Assembly: GCA_017439185.1 (NCBI GenBank)
Contig: JAFRTM010000012.1
Coordinates: forward strand, 186,001 to 250,000
From: Bacteroidales bacterium
Lineage (GTDB): Bacteria > Bacteroidota > Bacteroidia > Bacteroidales > P3
Direction: 5' to 3'
DNA: 64,000 nucleotides
Position 1 is the stretch's first letter. Each line of letters opens with the position of its first letter. This document shows, in pieces, positions 22,801 through 28,058 of the stretch. The notes beneath the pieces were generated by a model. The model saw nothing but the letters and a program-made list of their open reading frames with translations. It searched no databases and was not told where the DNA came from. The translations under genes and the position numbers were made by a program.

Positions 22801-23614
22801 CGTCTATAACCTCGACCTCACCTTGCTGCCCACCCTGACGGTGGAGGTCAGTGCCGAGGCCAACTGCCAGACGGGTCAGTACGAGATCCACGCCCAGTCT
22901 GATGCCGGCTGCTACCAGTGGAGCGCTAAACCCGACCACGGCCAGCTGGCATCGCAGAGCCACGAATCCACCATTTACGTGGCTCCGCCTGAGGCTACCA
23001 CCTACACCGTTGTCGTGGGCTACGGCGAGGGCCTGATGTGCCCGGCAAGCGCAAGCCTCGCTGTCGACGAGCTGGTGCTGCCTGAAGCCGAGATCAAGGT
23101 ACGTCCGCCTTATGTCACCATCGACATGCTCGACTGGTATGCCGACGACGCTTCGACTGGCGAGACCAGCGGACGCGAGTGGTACGTGGACGGTATGTAC
23201 TACGACCAGCAGTCGGCCCACATCCAGGGCATCTACGACGTCCACTCCTTCTACGACTCGGTATCGCTGATGCTCATCGCCAAGAGCGCACAGTGTGCTG
23301 ACACCGCTTTCGCCAGCATACCTTACCTCAAGGCTGAAATCTGGGTGCCCAACGTCTTCACCCCGAGTCTCGACAACAACAACCTCTTCGGTGCCGACGG
23401 CATTGGCATAATCGAATATGAGATATGGATCTACACTCGCGAGGGTCTGCTGGTATTCCACGGCGAATCGCTCGACGAGCGCTGGGATGGTCTGCATGAG
23501 GCCACAGGAACTCCCTGCAAGCAGGAATCCTACGCCTATCGTATCGACTACCGCTTCGTCACCAAACCCGAAGAACTCAAGACCAAGGTCGGTATGGTAC
23601 TCCTGCTCAGGTAG
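4853..23614 (+). CDS. Giant secreted multi-domain surface protein with CHU_C (T9SS) C-terminal domain
   Basis: 6253 residues. A signal peptide with a long basic n-region ends near residue 48 (VGNA before QVITC). In order: an Ig-like Big_2-type region from about 243; two GEVED domains (about 420-556, ending GQGEVEDYKII, and about 560-712, ending GEYEDYKIVV); an InlB/Listeria-Bacteroides-type unit (about 716-790, AGWNTMADGSG); a proprotein-convertase P-domain-like segment (about 956-1180, GDWTITVMDGW); SprB-like repeats (from about 1246, GGTYTVRVRDANGC); 13 near-identical 72/76-residue Ig/PKD-like repeats (2047-2998); many further Ig-like modules including three successive 223-225 residue copies; HYR-like units with TDDCGN (about 5020-5250); and a gliding-motility-associated CHU_C domain (about 6162-6253, VPNVFTPSLDNNN to the end). 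CHU_C domains direct export by T9SS, so the product is probably a very long surface adhesin. Substrate or partner is unknown. The ATG at 4853 follows AAGGAAA. A terminator follows the gene. Confidence 0.93.
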   Translation: MIHNYKFKGGFSNQKSSASNRRQRKRLTALTLLLPLLLAALLPAVGNAQVITCSGAGYNCLQLGDGASNSNTYGPVSQSGSTKYSYHEILYLSSELCQYGGTIKAIAFQAAGSYSLNVAIYMKNVTKSSFDGTYTDWVTATDLTPVYNGTYSFVSGWNVITLTTPFEYEAGKNLLVAIDNNTSLLSAVRFYYNSPGLGYVNQGKRNSSNISPTSPGMASDRYTSRPNTAFCIKCRGNCTDRTGEITFTNTTVNLAPGYTSANDNISSNTVSPTGTVSFTSSNPLIASVDENTGIVTAVADGDATITATIEDDGTNCEYVNTYTVHVSCLDPSMEWSRSSFTANQTTTSFPTLYTGNAGSPITYSSSSPSVATINSSGVITIVGSGTTTISASAPANGDYCATTASYTLTIDGTCPPTFEDVHENYYIRNFTATGGTVGIDNTSLGTANTYSDYYDSRSFTTLENVATTMNFSITAAGGATYGAAIWVDYNNDGIFAAGERVWNTTSAQASPITGNFTVPASATRKTYRMRVVIDGNDPNPSDPCHIGQGEVEDYKIITPKYDCNNPGSRFYSSQHIDNVNTTGHAHDINNPQTFEYPGQSYSNFYNSQYVQVSVGSQLVVNVTLELGDDDRGYVVVWVDWNNDGTFNNDDERVYVSGTIAATQHATFTIPSWVQPGSYRMRILGNRYLTYASYPCGDADLVYGEYEDYKIVVTVPTLTYANGNCAGTFTNVSPSTQQGYDYITLNSQEPSCSGGGTFAGWNTMADGSGQYYQPGGTYYLSGDATLYAMFLPDCCVPDNAFITYTHGGKTDTARMADDNYFYYNICRGETMIATLNDERGCGYSDFHWTLDSLATHLQTGNAANFSHTFNYEWGYKLNLTAHSTAGCDLRTKGRVRVSGGIGWLSNKPDHIYTCPGNEQSVTIGYEGSDSYVEVNHPGVQLETSLGHSNTIFLPDGIACDADGDPSTPASCAYVSTVTFTQFSDDAVIRDYNDILYLHMNLEHAWLPDLYISIECPNHNRAAILNLYNPTVGGASGCVSSIPTENQYWTGETGFGGGGIEIQFGVPDMSTDNSAANCNPSDNPPGTGWNYAWSNNDNHGYTYAGGMQGFVYNTGNYHNTSGNRYPIDSTNMAEMTQVYHPEESFANLVGCPLNGDWTITVMDGWSKHNGYLFEWDLALSEDLLGESWSYSVALDTAWSNCTWSRVGSKFSGITITAPDNLEPGHDYNASCNLTFVDEYGCQTNKDIDIVFEVGSIGASKSSTAAHCGSSDGTITITSPTGTAPFEYSIDAGAHYQSSNTFTGLAGGTYTVRVRDANGCYVDEEVTVDNIGAPTFTYTSTNKKCKGGADDGTITISTVTVGSTEYTSGSGFEFQVDGGAWVAGSLPFTLSGLDAGDHTVSVRSTSDPTCSATPVTVIIGEPATAVSASGITLDVAPPIVCENEALIINASTTTAIGGTPGYTYTWEATHGNINNLGASGSYAATAQASPYGGMPSYVQYDITYSLIVTDANGCKDTQTTVVTVNPVPQVSTRGASGCLHNPIELSLIRVTGGTLPYGDTLWTASWFDPNAGTVQELQPSGNALVTPTSTDNHTYQVSVIDANGCIGSNTATAFVYPLPQFGPVTINAPSCYGESDASVSFTPSGGTGVYTIVTLDGTSTTPVGGVYTWTGVAAGEHTLRIRDSRTADGCDSVKIINIDQPTPVVVSATGDTPICEGDNVTLTAGDATGGAGGPYTYTWTALTAGNDDPTPNEQSATATPSTTGTVSYVVTARDASGCPGRDTVDIVVNPKPTFNLSMSAVTCYGGSNGHIYINSVAGTPDFVFATSESGPWQSLTPNGSGTYTWPDGVSAGTHTIYVKDGNGCIGSLSIYVDQPANPISLTATYNQPTCNGFNDGSIEFTVQGGTNPYTVTVDGHAVAPTSGSTYDATGLGVGNHSVHIVDANNCEKDAILILTEPNPIVVEASISSPICQGGEVDMEVTGVTGGSGDYTSYTWTAVTAGNDNPTPGGTPTGYTATATPSTTGSVTYRITVTDNNTCTGYTDVTATVNTLPTVTVNSPAICQGQTATLTAGGAASYTWTPTDDLTISGNTATTTVAGTYTVTGTDANGCSNTATATVTVNALPTVTVNSPAICQGQTATLTAGGAEDYTWSPNIGLTITDATHGSTATTTTAGTWTVTGTDANGCSNTATATVTVNALPTVTVNSPAVCQGQTATLTAGGAASYTWTPADDLTISGNTATTTVVGTYTVEGTDANGCKNTATATVTVNALPTVTVNSPAICQGETAELTAGGAVDYTWSPSTGLTITDATHGSTATTTTAGTWTVTGTDANGCTNTATATVTVNTLPTITVNSPTVCSGESATLTAGGAASYTWTPADDLTISGNTATTTVAGTYTVEGTDANGCKNTATATVTVNALPTVTVNSPAVCQGETATLTAGGAASYTWTPADDLTISGNTAATTVAGTYTVTGTDANGCSNTATATVTVNTLPTVTVNSPAICQGETATLTAGGAASYTWTPDDDLTISGNTATTTVAGTYTVTGTDANGCTNTATATVTVNTLPTVTVNSPAVCQGETATLTAGGAASYTWTPADDLTISGNTATTTVAGTYTVTGTDANGCSNTATATVTVNTLPTVTVNSPAICQGQTATLTAGGAASYTWIPADDLTISGNTATTTVAGTYTVTGTDANGCSNTATATVTVNALPTVTVNSPAICQGQTATLTASGAASYTWTPADDLTISGNTATTTVAGTYTVTGTDANGCSNTATATVTVNALPTVTVNSPAICQGQTATLTASGAVDYTWSPNTGLTITDATHGSTATTTTAGTWTVTGTDANGCSNTATATVTVNTLPTVTVNSPAICQGETATLTASGAASYTWTPADDLTISGNTATTTVAGTYTVTGTDANGCSNTATATVTVNAMPTVTVNSPAICQGQTATLTASGAVDYTWSPSTGLTITDAAHSSTATTTTAGTWTVTGTDANGCSNTATATVTLNTLPTITATSDPVCEGEDVEITASGAATYTWSPMTDVTLSGTGNNIATIDNAVNGATYTITGTDANGCINTTTHTIVVRDSAELNVTNATQTVCQGGSITPIVITYENATVNITPSLPDGLTVTHVNATKDSIYGEITGATSGQIYTFTVNADNANDCGDKQQVCTITISARTEVNPTVSGCGSYHWTSANEDRIFTASIDTVIGPYTDSRGCDSITNLHVVVNPLPNPTMNDVTVCLGGSATLTVNETYAHYVWSNGVDRRDSTVVTSAVGETTYTVHVTDANGCEADVSAKIIVNEATKPVITGRSTICNGDTDTLTTTTDYSSYTWTGGDHNDSLFVTATGDYTVTTMDANGCTATSDPFHVEVLDPITITENSKDSTYCYNEAADSLSFTAHGGNGSYTYQWEMSTNGVDFTPITGAQDTAYTPATNVAAGSYTYRVTVDDGMGCGPVQQIIAVITVREPLTLTETSPDAGYCKDSASATIGVVAHGGSGEYEYQWVVSTDGGAFTNIAGATNANYTPTTTTVGEHVYQVTVSDKKGCGDSTRTIATITIYDNVGLDMTNATQVVCAGGTITPIVITATNANTPTVTGLPGTLNYDPVAGTITGTVSGNAGDEINFTVSATGLHGCGDSTLYGKITISARTEKDSSVTACGSLHWTTANEDRTFTASIDTLIGPYTSASGCDSVTNLHVVINPVPTPVITGTDHICLEDTIFLTATEEYDSYSWSNGATTRNDTIVPTVANTYDYTVTVTKDGCSGTSAVHSVTVYTLPVPVINGDHILCYGGSTTLTTTVSYDNYVWSSGAPDVNATGDYTVIATDSHGCKDTSAVFHVEVLDELTITENSADATYCRNEAADSLSFTAHGGNGTYTYQWEMSTNGVDFNPISGANDTAYTPATNLAEGTYTYRVTVDDGLNCGPVQQVIAIITIRPAFVVSNSNSATGYCEGATATAIGVTPTGGAGGYTYQWAVSTDSSNYINVSTDSAYTPNTTTAGTYYYRITVTDSECGDTTLHVQTVNVWQHVGLDLVGDLNQAKCIGSDIDSVHVVATSAASVDVTINPSTIPFTYNETTGNIGFTTAGNENDVITVTVVAHGEHGCGDSTLTFKVTLSALTVVNRNVTECGSYTWTSAAHPSEDEIFSTPGTYDRSFGPYAAVNGCDSTTTLHVVINPNPVPVITGTTPVCLGDTAVLTTTEAYASYDWDNGVSTANDTIVPTVANTYNYTVTVTNAEGCSGTSAAFTLTVNDTAILSATNTSQLSVCQGGNITPIKITYGHGTIGFEYNSAAGLPAGLTYNASDSTITGTPTGVAGDEFTFSIINTNANCGNKTETCTIKISAVTAVNVNISECGSYSWTSTAHPTENTTFDTPGTYDMTFGPYTAVNGCDSTVNLHVVINANPVPVITGTTPVCLGDTAVLTTTVAYDAYDWDNGVSTANDTIVPTVANTYNYTVTVTDGNGCSGTSGVFTLTVNDTAILSATNTSQLSVCQGGNITPIKITYANGTIGFEYNSAAGLPAGLTYNASDSTITGSPTGVAGDEFTFTIIDTNTNCGNKTVTCTIKLGAQTIVDSTITGCGSVAWASAAHPAEDSTFTVSTTVNYGPYTAVNGCDSTTRVQVVINPNPVPVITGTTPVCLGDTAVLTTTEAYASYSWDNGVSTANNTIVPTTSGTTNYTVTVTDGNGCSGTSAAFALAVNDTAILSATNTSQLSVCQGGNITPIKITYANGTIGFEYNSAAGLPAGLTYNASDSTITGSPTGVAGDEFTFTIIDTNTNCGDKTVTCTIKLGAQTIVDSTITGCGSVAWASAAHPAEDSTFTVSTVIDYGPYTAVNGCDSTLRLHVDVNGGTTPVFSVPDEVCVSSSLANDSIEISVQALTGYTYTWTIDGGTYAASSPHGADGVSDTNRIVVRWATDGDKSVSVTLTNIANTCEGSASKTIHVHPVPGIAIDAVAGDICPQSGNLTLEARLDPATTADYTYTWGGEVTVTTAEPVSSYDTNTATAVIPTTSCDTTYKVGVGVSDNYGCAAVADSVTIVVRDVEPPTFTRPANDTIYKNDICEYDASVSVTGDASNLNDNCTAIADLVVSHTDNIEDGSCYGETIIRRAWRVTDLCGNVSDAADSIQTIVVRDTTSPVIVGPIDDIEVEGCDATAVPEAYSSIEELRSHTAGVSDNCSDDAHLTLSVSTAAPTGSCDKTVIRTYTVTDDCGNSTSIDQTITITYPTMVVPVSDTLPGVCESDAVVPPDDAITICGTLVSRVPYPDAATYRTVEAGAAGSTYITYTYTYTDCKGDHLWHRTYHITPEGFTPLDNVLDTVACPSDIVRPIPVPTLSVCGTPIAFDSISVTHSDAACGDSIFNYSYEVNGESYTWQYIVTFEPSEFSMPADSVRHVNCPSAIADPVAAGLMPTVTDACGNVLTAVAVSADPTPACDGTVVYTYNYNDCAGHSHEWHFTYIVETPDFTIAQADGSSIVACAAEAIGAGETGCPFTLPTVTSACLDVLTPIDTILGTMPTCSGNMTYTYLYRDCAGHEHSWTYTYIVRDTVTPTLTAPVAQQEAVPAGNCQYAIPDLSTIVPPYFSDNCGEVTFVSQSPVAGYPVNQLATEQIVNVEVTVTDPCNNNSVTTVAVRVPASDVSVNASRDVAICFGDATSLSATVISSNSGATQMTWSPANGLSSTSGSPVTASPAATTSYVVTAIDGNGCESTDTVVVTVHPLVTLGASPLQQEVCAGGQITPITVVAANASVSVVGLPTGVFYNSTTGIISGLPRGSAPFTITATSLYGCDPVSLDGGIVVTDTIRDYHSDVACDTYTWTLNGGTYSTTGTYTYGSTTAQGCEKIDYLNLTVNHQTYGIDNVTECDSYTWDRGNGQTYTSSTNAPTYVFRNGNAQGCDSTVTLHLTIHYSNSGDTSVLACDTYTWYGTTYTTDAVVQQQLSNMWGCDSTATLHLTVKPSYSFSLTDSLCDGDTYHFHGGNYTVGGTYTHTYQSVYGCDSVYNLDLTLLPTLTVEVSAEANCQTGQYEIHAQSDAGCYQWSAKPDHGQLASQSHESTIYVAPPEATTYTVVVGYGEGLMCPASASLAVDELVLPEAEIKVRPPYVTIDMLDWYADDASTGETSGREWYVDGMYYDQQSAHIQGIYDVHSFYDSVSLMLIAKSAQCADTAFASIPYLKAEIWVPNVFTPSLDNNNLFGADGIGIIEYEIWIYTREGLLVFHGESLDERWDGLHEATGTPCKQESYAYRIDYRFVTKPEELKTKVGMVLLLR
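10991..13846 (+). repeat. 13 tandem near-identical Ig/PKD-like coding repeats
   Basis: In-frame repeats within the giant gene, each beginning T/A-LPTVTVNSP and ending DANGC(S/K/T)NTATATVTVN. Two length forms occur: A, 72 residues (216 bases, core ASYTWTPADDLTISGNTATT), and B, 76 residues (228 bases, core DYTWSP then GLTITDATHG). The order is A B A B A A A A A A B A B. Nine A and four B units sum exactly to the 2856 bases observed. A fourteenth, diverged unit follows to about 14077. DNA identity between units is very high, with changes mostly at third positions and at the A/G-S-G and Q/E positions. Confidence 0.95.
17351..19363 (+). repeat. Three tandem 223-225 residue coding modules
   Basis: Units start at 17351, 18026 and 18695 (spacing 675 and 669 bases). 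Each runs from N(P/A)NPVPVITGTTPVCLGD through SATNTSQLSVCQGGNITPIK and AGLPAGLTYNASDSTITG to a CGS.(A/S)W(A/T)S module with Y(T/A)AVNGCDST. The second and third copies are closest. Related but more diverged modules lie upstream (about 14090-16200), so this is layered duplication of an older two-domain unit. Confidence 0.85.
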
Positions 23615-23662
23615 GAGACCTGCAGTCTCTCACCGGCAGTCATACCAATTCTGACTGAAACC

Positions 23663-23693
23663 AAGGGAGGGCCGCAAGGCTCTCCCTTTTCTT
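23663..23693 (+). terminator. Rho-independent terminator after the giant gene
   Basis: Stem AAGGGAGGGCC, loop GCAA, then GGCTCTCCCTT running into TTCTT. It lies 49 bases after the stop codon, at the expected position. Confidence 0.8.
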
Positions 23694-23730
23694 GTAGTCC
23701 TCCACAGGTCAGTATCTCACCCCTCCATAT

Positions 23731-23989
23731 ACATAGTCGCAAAAATACCCCGATTCGGGGGAATTTTAACACTCTTTAACTATTCATTTCCTCCCTCTCA
23801 CGCAGCCCCCCTCTCTCTTTAATAAGAGAGGGGGCGGGTGAGCCATCTTTACTTTGCCTTTGCTTTATCCTTACTTTATCCTGGACCTCACCTTAAGGTT
23901 ACCTTAATCAATAACCGGTGTCCGTTACCTCCGAATCAAAACTTTTTTTTACAAAATTCCGCTGAGTTCACTCTTTTTTGCGACTATGT
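23731..23989 (+). mobile_element. MITE-like repeat element, copy 1
   Basis: 259 bases bounded by inverted repeats ACATAGTCGCAAAA (left) and TTTTGCGACTATGT (right). The interior is nearly identical to 44244-44503. It contains two internal palindromes: CCCCGATTCGGGG near the left end and a 10-bp perfect stem CCCCCTCTCT / AGAGAGGGGG with an 8-base loop. These are followed by a CTTTACTTT-type periodic stretch. No transposase is encoded. The open frame across it is not conserved between copies because of a single-base length difference. It lies between the giant gene and dnaE. The rest of the 532-base gap (24000-24146) is AT-rich, with only a weak TAATTTTA promoter-like box at 24106. Confidence 0.75.
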
Positions 23990-24146
23990 CATTGAAGCAA
24001 TCCGAATCTCTTCCCCTCTAAAACCGAAAATGTTGTTTGTCAGTTAAATAACAACCTTGTGAATAACTGGTGAAAACTTTATTTCGGTGAGAAAAAAAAA
24101 TGATGTAATTTTACACCCTGAAAATTTTGAGTTAAAATAGTTTATT

Positions 24147-27100
24147 ATGCCGTATTTCACACATTTACACGTTCACTCGCACTATTCAATTCTCGACGGG
24201 ATGTCCAAAATCCCCGACCTTATCAAAAAATGTAAGGCCAACGGTATGTACGCCATGGCTCTCACCGACCATGGAAACATGTTCGGTATCAAAGACCTGG
24301 TGGATACTGTAAACAAGGAAAACGGCAAGGTAAAAGACAAAATCAAGGAACAGGAGGCCATCTTGCAGAACGACGGGGCAAGTCCCGAAGAGAAGCAGGA
24401 GGCTGATGCAAAGATTGAACAGCTGAAAGAGCAGCTGTTCAAACCGATACTGGGTATCGAGACCTACTGCGCCCGCCGCACTCTCTACGACCACGACAAG
24501 AACGTGACGGAGGTAAACGCCGAAAACGGCAAGGTCCGCATCGTGGACCGTAGCGGTTGGCACCTCATCCTGTTGGCTAAGAACAAGCAGGGCTACAAGA
24601 ACCTCTGCAAGCTGAGCTCTATAGCCTATATGGACGGTTTCTACGGCACCCCGAGGGTTGACCACAACGTGCTGGAGCAATACCACGAGGGCATCATCTG
24701 CTGCTCGGCCTGTCTGGGCGGCGAAGTCCCGCAGAAGATTCTGGCAGGCGACCTGGAAGGGGCGGAGCAGAGCGTGCTGTGGTTCAAGAACCTCTATGGC
24801 GACGACTACTATATCGAGCTGCAACGCCACAAGACCGACAAGAAAGGTGCTGCCACCGACACTTACGCTAAGCAGGTGAAGGTGAACGCGGTCCTGGTTG
24901 AGCTGGCAAGAAAACACAATATCAAGATGGTGGCCACTAACGACGTGCACTTCGTGGAAGAGTCTCATGGCGACGCGCACGACCACCTGATTTGTATCAG
25001 CACCCAGTCGGACTACAACGACCCCAACCGCATGCGCTACACCAAGCAGGAGTGGTTGAAGAGCCCCGACGAGATGGCCGCCATCTTCGACGACCTGCCG
25101 GAGGCTCTGGAAAACACACGCGAGGTGGCGGACAAGGTGGAGGTTTACTCCATCGACTCGGACCCGCTGATGCCTATGTTCGACATCCCCGAGAGCTTCG
25201 GCACGGAGCTGCAGTGGCGTGAACGCTTCACGGAGGAGGATCTCTTCAACGAGTTCACTCAGGACCAGAACCACGAGGTGGTGATGTCCCAAGAGGCGGC
25301 GGAGAAGAAGATAAAGAAGCTGGGCGGCTACGAAAAACTCTACCGCATCAAGTTCGAGGCCGACTACCTGGAGAAGTTGGTATGGGACGGCGCCCACATG
25401 CGCTATGGCGAGAACCTGACGGACGAGCAAAAGGAGCGCATCGTCTTCGAACTCCACACCATCAAGACGATGGGATTCCCGGGCTACTTCCTCATCGTGA
25501 GCGACTACATTCGTGCTGCCCGCGAAGAGTTGGGCGTGAGCGTGGGTCCCGGACGTGGAAGCGCAGCTGGCAGCGTGGTGGCCTACTGTTTGAAGATCAC
25601 CGACGTGGATCCTCTCAAATATGACCTTCTGTTTGAGCGTTTCCTCAACCCCGACCGTATCTCGCTGCCTGATATCGACGTGGACTTCGACGATGCGGGC
25701 CGTGGAAAGGTCCTCGACTGGATCACAGAGAAATACGGCAAGGAGAAGGTTGCGCACATCATCACCTACGGCAAGATGGCTACCAAGTCGGTGATAGCCG
25801 ACGTGGGTCGTGTGGAGGGGGTGCCGTTGGACACGGTGAATCGCATCAAAAGCTATATCCCCGACAAATTCCCCGACGGCCTGAAGGACGCAAACGGCAA
25901 GGTGCTGGAGAAGGCTCCTAAGGTGAACCTGGAGAACTGCTACAAGTATGTGCCGGAACTGAAGGCTATATTGGAAAGCCACGATCCTGAGGCCGAGAAA
26001 CTGAAGCCGATGCTGGAGTATGCCGAAGAGCTGGAGGACACCAACCGCCAGATTGGCATTCACGCCTGCGGTGTCATCATCGGTGCCGACGACCTCACAA
26101 AGTTTGCTCCTATTTGCACCATCAAGGACAAGGACACCGGCCAGGATGTGGTGGTGACGCAATACGACGGACATGTGGTGGAGAACGTGGGTCTTATCAA
26201 GATGGACTTCCTCGGGCTAAAGAACCTCACCATCATCAAGGACGCCCTCGTCAACATCAAGCGGCGTCATGGCATAGATATCGACATCGACCACATTCCT
26301 ATCGACGACGAGAAGACCTACAAGCTCTTCAGCGAGGGCAACACGGTCGGCACGTTCCAGTTTGAGTCGCCGGGAATGCAGAAATATCTGCGCGAGCTGG
26401 AACCTCACGTCTTCGAGGACCTCATCGCTATGAACGCCCTCTACCGTCCGGGCCCGATGGACTATATTCCTGACTTCATCGACCGTAAGCAGGGACGCAA
26501 GCCCATAACCTACGACATACCCTGCATGGAGCAGTATCTGAAGGACACCTATGGAATCACGGTCTATCAGGAGCAGGTCATGTTACTGAGTCGCCAGCTG
26601 GCCGGCTTTACCCGTGGCCAGTCTGACACGCTCCGCAAGGCTATGGGTAAGAAGCAGATTGACAAGATGAACGAGCTGGAGCAGCTCTTCTACGAAGGGG
26701 GCGAGAGGAATGGACATCCCCACGATGTGCTGCACAAGATATGGGAGGACTGGAAGAAATTCGCCGCCTACGCTTTCAACAAGTCGCACGCCACATGCTA
26801 CTCGTGGGTGGCCTACCAGACGGCTTACCTGAAAGCCAACTACCCGGCTGAATATATGGCTGCGGTGCTCACCAGTGGCCAGGACGACATTACCCGCACC
26901 ACTCAGATTATCGAGGACTGCCGCAAGCACGGTCTCGACGTGCTGCTGCCGTCGGTGAATGAGTCGGAGAAAAACTTCTCGGTCAACGACAAGGGTCAGA
27001 TACGTTTCGGTCTTCAGGCTATCTCGGGTATGGGAGAAGCAGCCTCCGAGGCTATTATCGCCGAGCGCGAGGCCAACGGTCCCTACAAGGATATATTTGA

Positions 27101-28058
27101 CTTCCTCAGTCGTGTGGACCTCCACACGGTCAACCGCAAAAATGTTGAGGTACTCGTGATGGCCGGCGCTTTCGACGGCATCGGTTCTATGCACCGTGCT
27201 CAGTATTTTGCGAAAGATTTTGACAACGACAGCACTCCCACTTTCCTCGAGAAGTTGGTCAGATGGTCCACCCGCCAGCAGGACAATGCCAACTCTATGC
27301 AGATGAGTATTTTCGACACCATGTCTGAGGAGGCCAAGGAGGAAGCACATCCGGAACCGCCTAAGTGCGAGCCTTGGAGCACTCTGGAACAGTGCCGCAA
27401 GGAGAAAGAGGTCATCGGCTTCTACATCTCGGCTCACCCGCTCGACGAGTTCAAATACGAGATGCGCACCTTCGTCAACACACAACTCCCCGAACTCGCC
27501 AACCTCAAGCAACTTACCAGGCCGACTCTGCGTTTCGCCGGTATGGTGTCTAAGGTTAAAACGGGCACTTTTGCCTCCAACGGCGACCCCTATGGCATCA
27601 TGACTCTCGAGGACTATTCGGGCTCCTACGAGGTTAAGATGTACCGTGACCAGTTCCAGCAATTTGCCTCTTATTTCAAAGAGGGGCTGATCATCTATTG
27701 TACTGCCGTGCTGAAGGTGTGGACCAAGACCGATCCCAAGACTCGCAAGGTAACTCGCTCGGACCCGCGGCTGGCTATCAACAGCATATCTCTCTTGAGC
27801 GAGACGATGACAAAATATGCCTCGGCTGTGAGGTTCTCGGTGGACTTGAGTTCGGTGGACCAAAACCTCTGCGAGACTCTGAGCAAGATGATGGAGGAGT
27901 GCCAGGGCACGGTGCCGGTCAGGGCTACCATAGTCCACGGCGACCTCTCTATGTCTATGGTCGCAGATGATCACAAGGTGAATCCCAAGGAGTTTCTCAA
28001 GCGGCTGGAACAGCTGCCGGGCATAGCCGATATTAGAGTGGAGGGACTATGGCACTAA
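24147..28058 (+). CDS. dnaE: DNA polymerase III alpha subunit
   Basis: 1303 residues. Replicative C-family polymerase (EC 2.7.7.7). The N-terminal PHP domain begins at once (HLHVHSHYSILDG at about 6-18, with ALTDHGNMFG following). The palm carries GPGRGSAAGS near residue 470 and the catalytic aspartates in PDIDVDFDD (D509, D511, D513). The thumb and fingers region (YRPGPMDYIPDFI, YQEQVMLLSRQLAGF) and a tandem helix-hairpin-helix region are recognisable. The C-terminal quarter has an OB-fold-like segment (RFAGMVSKVKTGTFASNGDPYG). An insertion rich in K/E at about 50-100 in the PHP domain is a minor departure from the E. coli form. The last 10 bases overlap the GSCFA gene. Confidence 0.98.
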   Translation: MPYFTHLHVHSHYSILDGMSKIPDLIKKCKANGMYAMALTDHGNMFGIKDLVDTVNKENGKVKDKIKEQEAILQNDGASPEEKQEADAKIEQLKEQLFKPILGIETYCARRTLYDHDKNVTEVNAENGKVRIVDRSGWHLILLAKNKQGYKNLCKLSSIAYMDGFYGTPRVDHNVLEQYHEGIICCSACLGGEVPQKILAGDLEGAEQSVLWFKNLYGDDYYIELQRHKTDKKGAATDTYAKQVKVNAVLVELARKHNIKMVATNDVHFVEESHGDAHDHLICISTQSDYNDPNRMRYTKQEWLKSPDEMAAIFDDLPEALENTREVADKVEVYSIDSDPLMPMFDIPESFGTELQWRERFTEEDLFNEFTQDQNHEVVMSQEAAEKKIKKLGGYEKLYRIKFEADYLEKLVWDGAHMRYGENLTDEQKERIVFELHTIKTMGFPGYFLIVSDYIRAAREELGVSVGPGRGSAAGSVVAYCLKITDVDPLKYDLLFERFLNPDRISLPDIDVDFDDAGRGKVLDWITEKYGKEKVAHIITYGKMATKSVIADVGRVEGVPLDTVNRIKSYIPDKFPDGLKDANGKVLEKAPKVNLENCYKYVPELKAILESHDPEAEKLKPMLEYAEELEDTNRQIGIHACGVIIGADDLTKFAPICTIKDKDTGQDVVVTQYDGHVVENVGLIKMDFLGLKNLTIIKDALVNIKRRHGIDIDIDHIPIDDEKTYKLFSEGNTVGTFQFESPGMQKYLRELEPHVFEDLIAMNALYRPGPMDYIPDFIDRKQGRKPITYDIPCMEQYLKDTYGITVYQEQVMLLSRQLAGFTRGQSDTLRKAMGKKQIDKMNELEQLFYEGGERNGHPHDVLHKIWEDWKKFAAYAFNKSHATCYSWVAYQTAYLKANYPAEYMAAVLTSGQDDITRTTQIIEDCRKHGLDVLLPSVNESEKNFSVNDKGQIRFGLQAISGMGEAASEAIIAEREANGPYKDIFDFLSRVDLHTVNRKNVEVLVMAGAFDGIGSMHRAQYFAKDFDNDSTPTFLEKLVRWSTRQQDNANSMQMSIFDTMSEEAKEEAHPEPPKCEPWSTLEQCRKEKEVIGFYISAHPLDEFKYEMRTFVNTQLPELANLKQLTRPTLRFAGMVSKVKTGTFASNGDPYGIMTLEDYSGSYEVKMYRDQFQQFASYFKEGLIIYCTAVLKVWTKTDPKTRKVTRSDPRLAINSISLLSETMTKYASAVRFSVDLSSVDQNLCETLSKMMEECQGTVPVRATIVHGDLSMSMVADDHKVNPKEFLKRLEQLPGIADIRVEGLWH

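Noticed and set aside
21686-23497. 603-codon and other long reverse frames inside the giant gene
   Set aside because: The repetitive, Thr/Asp-rich, GC3-biased coding sequence leaves the opposite strand open. The products repeat with the DNA and resemble nothing.
23838-24047. Similar short ORFs inside the two MITE-like copies (also 44352-44543)
   Set aside because: Single-base length differences put the two copies in different frames after the middle, so the protein is not conserved.
24186-26174. 662-codon reverse frame inside dnaE
   Set aside because: Shadow of dnaE, whose PHP and palm motifs are unmistakable; no ribosome site or motif on the reverse strand.
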